A stretch of DNA of 64,000 nt, from the NCBI RefSeq assembly GCF_964355755.1, contig NC_092675.1, positions 20,970,912-21,034,911 of the forward strand, read 5' to 3'. Below the pieces are notes generated by a model. The model searched no databases and had not been told where the DNA came from. It saw nothing but the letters and a program-made list of their open reading frames with translations. The translations under genes were made by a program, and so were the position numbers. The DNA is from Antedon mediterranea (lineage: Eukaryota; Echinodermata; Crinoidea; Comatulida; Antedonidae). This document shows, piece by piece, positions 59,480-64,000 of the stretch (the first letter of the stretch is position 1; every line of letters starts with the position of its first letter).

Positions 59480-59866
59480 CCTATTTTCCACTATACTATA
59501 CTATACTAGGTGAATTTGTTCGCGCGAATCGATTGTTTCGAAGAGAAAAAAATCGCCTACTCTCTTTCCACTACATGAGCGAACAGCTGCGACGTTGATG
59601 TTCCTCGCGTGGTTGCCGAGCTTTTCGATTCGCATGAGTGCTCATAAAAGCGTCATAGCTCATTTCCTGAGCTCTGATTGGTTGCGCAATATTTCGCTTC
59701 GCAAAAAGTAGAAACAATTCGAACTAGTAAATTTCGCTGAAGAGAAAAATCAAAGGAACTAGAATTCGTCAAAGAAGGGAGAATGACCGACAGAAACGGG
59801 AATACGCATGTGCATAGCATGACGCTTTCGATTCGCGCGAACAAATTCGCCTAGTGGATGAGACTA
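59480..59866. mobile_element. MITE with TTCGCGCGAATCG ends
   Basis: TGAATTTGTTCGCGCGAATCG near the left end is inverted at 59829-59851, and CCACTA and TAGTGG lie outermost. The left end has an extra TACTA microsatellite. Internal GAGCGAAC/CGAAGAGAAAA words are also mirrored. Much more CpG-rich than its surroundings. Confidence 0.7.
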
Positions 59867-60663
59867 CTGTATATTTTAAGTACTGTACAAAAATGTTTCC
59901 ATAAAAGAACTGTTGCGTCAATTTACTTCCTTTTTTTTTTATTGAACATAAAAATCTTTACTGTGAAACCCCTGTATACAGTACTAACTACAGTATGGTC
60001 TCTTTTTTTGTAGGGTGGGGGGTGTATTGATGGCCTAGAAATACATAATTTTTGGATGGTAGAGCAAACTAGCAAACTATAATCCAGATCTAACCAACGC
60101 CAATGGTTAGAAATTTGTTAGAAAAGGTAGTGTCACATTTGTTTTTTTCATAATTAATAAAACACACCATACAGGTATGATGTAACCATGTTTTATTTCC
60201 ACCGATATTTCATCATTCAAATAATTGTATTACTTTTTGCACTAATTCTTTCTCAATTATGAAAAAAATATATCTGTCATACATAATTTGTTCTATAAAA
60301 TGTGAGAGTTGATATAATATTTACATGTTAAACATAGCAATCTGTTTGTACTGATGGTACATAGTAAGGTGTACAATTAGGTAAATACATGTTTACAAAA
60401 CCTGTGATATAACTTACTATGTGTATTGACTTTGTTTTGTTTGCTTTTCAAGACTTCACTCACTGTTTACAGTGTACTTTTAAAAGAAACCTGTGGTATT
60501 TTAAACATTATGATGACCATGCAATTCTGATGAGTTTCTTAATTTTTCTCTCTTACACTGTGACTTACATATAGTACAGTACTGTACAACAACAAAACAA
60601 ATTCACCAATACTGTAAATCTTCTAATTGTAAGACTGGGTTATTATTCTGTGATTGTTTTTCA

Positions 60664-61395
60664 GGGTGGGTTACTATTAGAAGGAGGGTTACTATTAGAG
60701 TTGTGGGTTACTATTACTAATCTTAAATTAGAAACCTGAAAATAGTAACCCACCCCAACTTTTTCGGCAAATCATAGCAAAATAATAAAACAGTACAAAT
60801 AAAAAAATTTGTTTGAACTCTAACTTTATTATATAAACTCTAAAACACTTAATCCTTCCCCACTCCCAAAATCAACATGCATTATTTTCTTGTTTTTAAA
60901 ATACTAAACTGCATCATACAACCAGTCTTCATAAATGTCATTTTGTCAATAGTGTTTGTGACTAATTTGTGACTAAACCCCATGGGTTACTATTAGTGGG
61001 TTATTATTATAGATTGACTTATAAGGTGGGTTACTATTAGAAGGTGGGTTACTATTAGAAGGGGTTACTATTAGAGTAGTGGGTTACTATTACTAATCTT
61101 AAATTAGGCACCTGAAAATAGTAAGCCACCCCCAACTTTTCCGGTCAGCAACTCATAGCAGAATAATAAAACAGTACGAATAAATACATTTGTTTGAACT
61201 CTAACTTTATTTTATAAACTCAAAAACACTCAATCCTCCATACTCCCTTATTTTCAAAATACGGCTGCATCATAAACGACCAGTCTTCATAATGCCATTT
61301 TGTCAATAGTTTTAATATTAACCCCCATGGGTTACTATTAGAGTAGTGGGTTATTATTATAGATTGACTTATAAGGTGGGTTACTATTAGAAAAA
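60664..61395. repeat. Tandem duplication of a 355-bp unit with GGGTTACTATTAG repeats
   Basis: Two head-to-tail units begin at about 60664 and 61024, and the start of a third is at 61374. Each opens with two to four short GGTTACTATTAGAAGG repeats, continues with CTAATCTTAAATTAG, CCTGAAAATAGTAA and AACTCTAACTTTATT, and closes with CCCCATGGGTTACTATTAG. Each also holds GGTTACTATT and AATAGTAACC in opposite orientation. Confidence 0.8.
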
Positions 61396-61625
61396 AAACA
61401 AGAGCAAACAGAGAGTTGCAATCTCCGCCAGGAGTAAAAAGAACCATGATCTGAACCTACTATGAGCACAAAAATGTACATTATTATATATACTTTAATG
61501 CATTATTATATAAAAATGTGAGCAATGAAGCAGTTGCTTTTAAAATATATATTTATAACCTTCTTGGCAGAGGTAAAAATTATATTGATGACAACTTAAA
61601 GTCACAATTTTGGGCCCACAACCTA

Positions 61626-62246
61626 AAGGCCAATTTACACAGACGAGCGGTAACGGTAAGCGGTAATTGTAAGCGAAAAACCGCGTGGCTTTTCCCATTT
61701 ACACAGCGCGCGGAGTTCGCTAACAAAGTGGTGGAAAGTAGGTGCGTGTAGGCCTCGAGGCTAATGCATGTTACTGTCACTGCTGGCCTGGATGTGACTG
61801 ACTGTCAGTAGGCCTAGCACACACAGGCCTAAGTTTTAGAGGGAATTGTTGCCTAATAACGTACTAAAATGTGTATTTTCTTTTCACTATCTTTATACGA
61901 ACATTAGTCACGTCGTAGGTATTTCTAAATGAAAAGAAGTTGCAAACTAGGCTAGGCCTACTACGGCACTCGTATTTATTGTCGTCTTTCACTCGACGGA
62001 CGCAAAAAAAAGTTGTTGATAGATGACGTCATTTCAATCATGTCGTTGATTGGCCAGAATCCATAATTACCGCGCGGCATTTTCACAAAATTGAATCTGT
62101 TTCGATCCTGAGCGGATTTCCGCTCAACCGCTCGTCCTCTCCGCGTTCTGTGTAAATGGTCATAAGAAATAACATAGATTCTATTTTTGCGTTTTCCGCT
62201 CAACTTTACCGCTTACCGTTACCGCTCGTCTGTGTAAATTGGCCTT
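61626..62246. mobile_element. 621-bp inverted-repeat element, GGCCAATTTACACAGAC family
   Basis: The ends AAGGCCAATTTACACAGACG and CGTCTGTGTAAATTGGCCTT continue as arms of about 45 bp with repeated CGGTAA words. A second inverted ATTTACACAG lies about 80 bp inside each end. The short sibling is at 23636-23812. Open frames inside are on both strands and not transposase-like. Confidence 0.78.
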
Positions 62247-62347
62247 AACAGTGGTCTAGAAATAATTAGAATTGGGATTCTGGTTCGTATTGCCACCAAC
62301 ATTTGTCATTTGTAGCTAGGTCTTTCAGTAGTTTGAATTTGGTGAAG

Positions 62348-62413
62348 ATCTTCTGGACAACTTTTTAATATTTTAAAAATATTATTATTATTATATAAGT
62401 TGTCCAGAATTGG
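62348..62413. repeat. Hairpin with 13-bp arms
   Basis: TTCTGGACAACTT and AAGTTGTCCAGAA enclose an AT-rich 40-base loop with ATT repeats. Confidence 0.6.
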
Positions 62414-62419
62414 AATCCA

Positions 62420-64000
62420 AATTTTAATTTAAAATTGAATGGAGTCTTCCGTGACCAGATATATCTGTGGTTTAAATTTGATTTTTATTTCTGACGTTAT
62501 CCGTCAGTGCTAACACTACAGATTTTATTAAATTAATCTTTTTATGCTAAAGTTGTCCGTTATAGTTTCAAATAGAGAATTTATGCATTATACACTATAA
62601 TTCTGAATCTATTTTAAAACCTAATCAATATTCAAAAGTAATATAATTTTACTACAGGCCTACTATATGCTTTAATACTAAGGGAAATACCAGTAACTTT
62701 ATTTATCTGTTACACAGTTTTGTTGTTGTTCTGATATAAAATACACTAATTTTGATAAAGCAGAGAGGTCACTTGATTTAAGCGATTAATAATTACACAA
62801 ATGGTTAGTGCAATTTATTTAGAGCTCAGAAAAAACATTGAGAAAGCTATCCTTTCTATTTTATAGTCCCTTACTATATGTACTACAGTACTATACTTGG
62901 TACCATACAATGGTTGGGCAATTATTATATAACGAAGTGGCTATCTCTACGCCAAGGTGCAATCCTTATGCTCTATCTATGCGTCCAGCCCTCTGACTTG
63001 GGCCTCCGTAAACTAAAAGAAATGGTCAATAAAGAAAATGTGAGAAAAAAAATGACACTAATGGGCTTGTAACCCTACAGCATGACTTCGCAAGACATAC
63101 GTACTGTCCATTCAGCCATCCGACCGGCTTACAATACATCGATATCATAACACATTAGTGTTTTGTCAAAAGCCATAGGTGGCGCTATATCGGCATAGAT
63201 ATAGTTTTTATTTATTTTATGTCTTTAGGTACATGTGGCCAAGATTTAGCAATAGAATAGTAAATTAATCGACTAGCCGCATGTGTGATTATTAAATATA
63301 GCTCGCACTCACAATAATTATGATGCGTTTGACTGGTTGGGTTGGCGTAGGTGCGATATTTTTTGTCACCATCTTTTTTTATGTTGGATCTCGAACGCTG
63401 AGCAGAAAGTTTGACGGGCCTAGTAGTCTAGGCCTCTCTTTTCTGTTAAAGATAGGCCTAATGTACTTAGTTTACCTATAGGCCTACTGTAGCTAGCCTG
63501 ATAATAGGTCTAGCTAGCCTGATAATAGGCCTAGGGAGGGATTACGGTCGAAGCGGCCGCCAACCAAAGCGGCCGCTAGTTTAATAACGGTAATTTGTAT
63601 GGAACGCCGTGTGCGCTTTGATTGTCTTTGTTTTGTAATCTTTGATTGTCATTGTTTCGACAGGTTTTCTTTTTCTCGGACGTAAATAACAATCTATATT
63701 ATTATGTAATTTATTGTCTTTTTTTACAGATTGAATGTGATACGTTCTTTTAAACAAAATGGCGAATCGATGATTACTTACTTTAACTGTTCTAAATGAT
63801 ATATATGTTTAATAAAGTCAATAAAATACACTATGGTGTTTGTATTGTATATTAATATAATATATAATAAGCCAATTATTAAGAATAATGTATATATTTT
63901 TTCAATAAAGTATATCAAAATATATATATTTGTTATTGTATATTAATTAATTAGTAAAGTAACTACTGTAGTACGTGTTCGCAATTATAATTTAATTACA
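62420..64000. other. Intergenic end of window, no gene recognised
   Basis: It contains AGGCCT repeats (63420-63530) and two GCGGCCGC palindromes 14 bp apart at about 63555-63577. This is one of few CpG-bearing spots here and may belong to a promoter of a gene beyond the window. The last 200 bases are almost pure A/T. Confidence 0.4.

Noticed and set aside
61580-62203. Open frames of 66-77 codons on both strands
   Set aside because: They fall within the arms of the GGCCAATTTACACAGAC element and are mirrored copies of the same arm sequence.
63555-63577. Paired GCGGCCGC sites as a CpG-island promoter
   Set aside because: Too short and isolated to support a promoter, and no gene start is recognisable in the remaining 400 bases.

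Overview
This is a window of intron-rich, AT-rich animal nuclear DNA. The proteins (erlin, fused PAPS synthase, arylamine N-acetyltransferase, multi-saposin protein) read like those of an invertebrate deuterostome. The dense palindromic AGGCCTA-type simple repeats suggest an echinoderm such as a sea cucumber or crinoid; that placement is inference, not proof. Exon boundaries given here were worked out by hand from GT-AG junctions and reading-phase agreement.

Layout. 1-5400: a long-inverted-repeat transposon (169-983) with a 9-bp target duplication, a 61-bp satellite array (about 2030-3955) and a LINE remnant. 5842-13763 (minus): an 11-exon gene for a secreted 584-residue protein with a signal peptide, an Arg-Pro-Gln-Met-Gly-Gly hexapeptide repeat domain and three complete saposin-B domains; a 5'-truncated LINE with a poly-A tail lies in intron 1. 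13764-20686: intergenic, only repeats seen. 20687-29062 (minus): 12-exon erlin gene. 31850-32740 (minus): arylamine N-acetyltransferase, coding region in one exon. 36859-38291 (plus): two-exon gene for an unrecognised coiled-coil protein with one C-terminal membrane segment, head-to-head with the acetyltransferase. 40143-52527 (minus): 11-exon gene for bifunctional PAPS synthase. 52528-64000: no gene recognised, many inverted-repeat elements.

The genes are not an operon or pathway cluster; they look like unrelated housekeeping and secreted-protein genes. What stands out is the mobile-element record. There are two elements with arms of about 145 bp and 9-10 bp target duplications, two elements flanked by TTAA, and a MITE family whose insertion sites can be compared with matching empty sites in the same window. 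There is also a three-layer nest (small MITE in larger MITE in LINE remnant). Finally, a set of very short palindromes shares a CCATGGAGGTATA-like half-site in which both arms carry matching, complementary changes.
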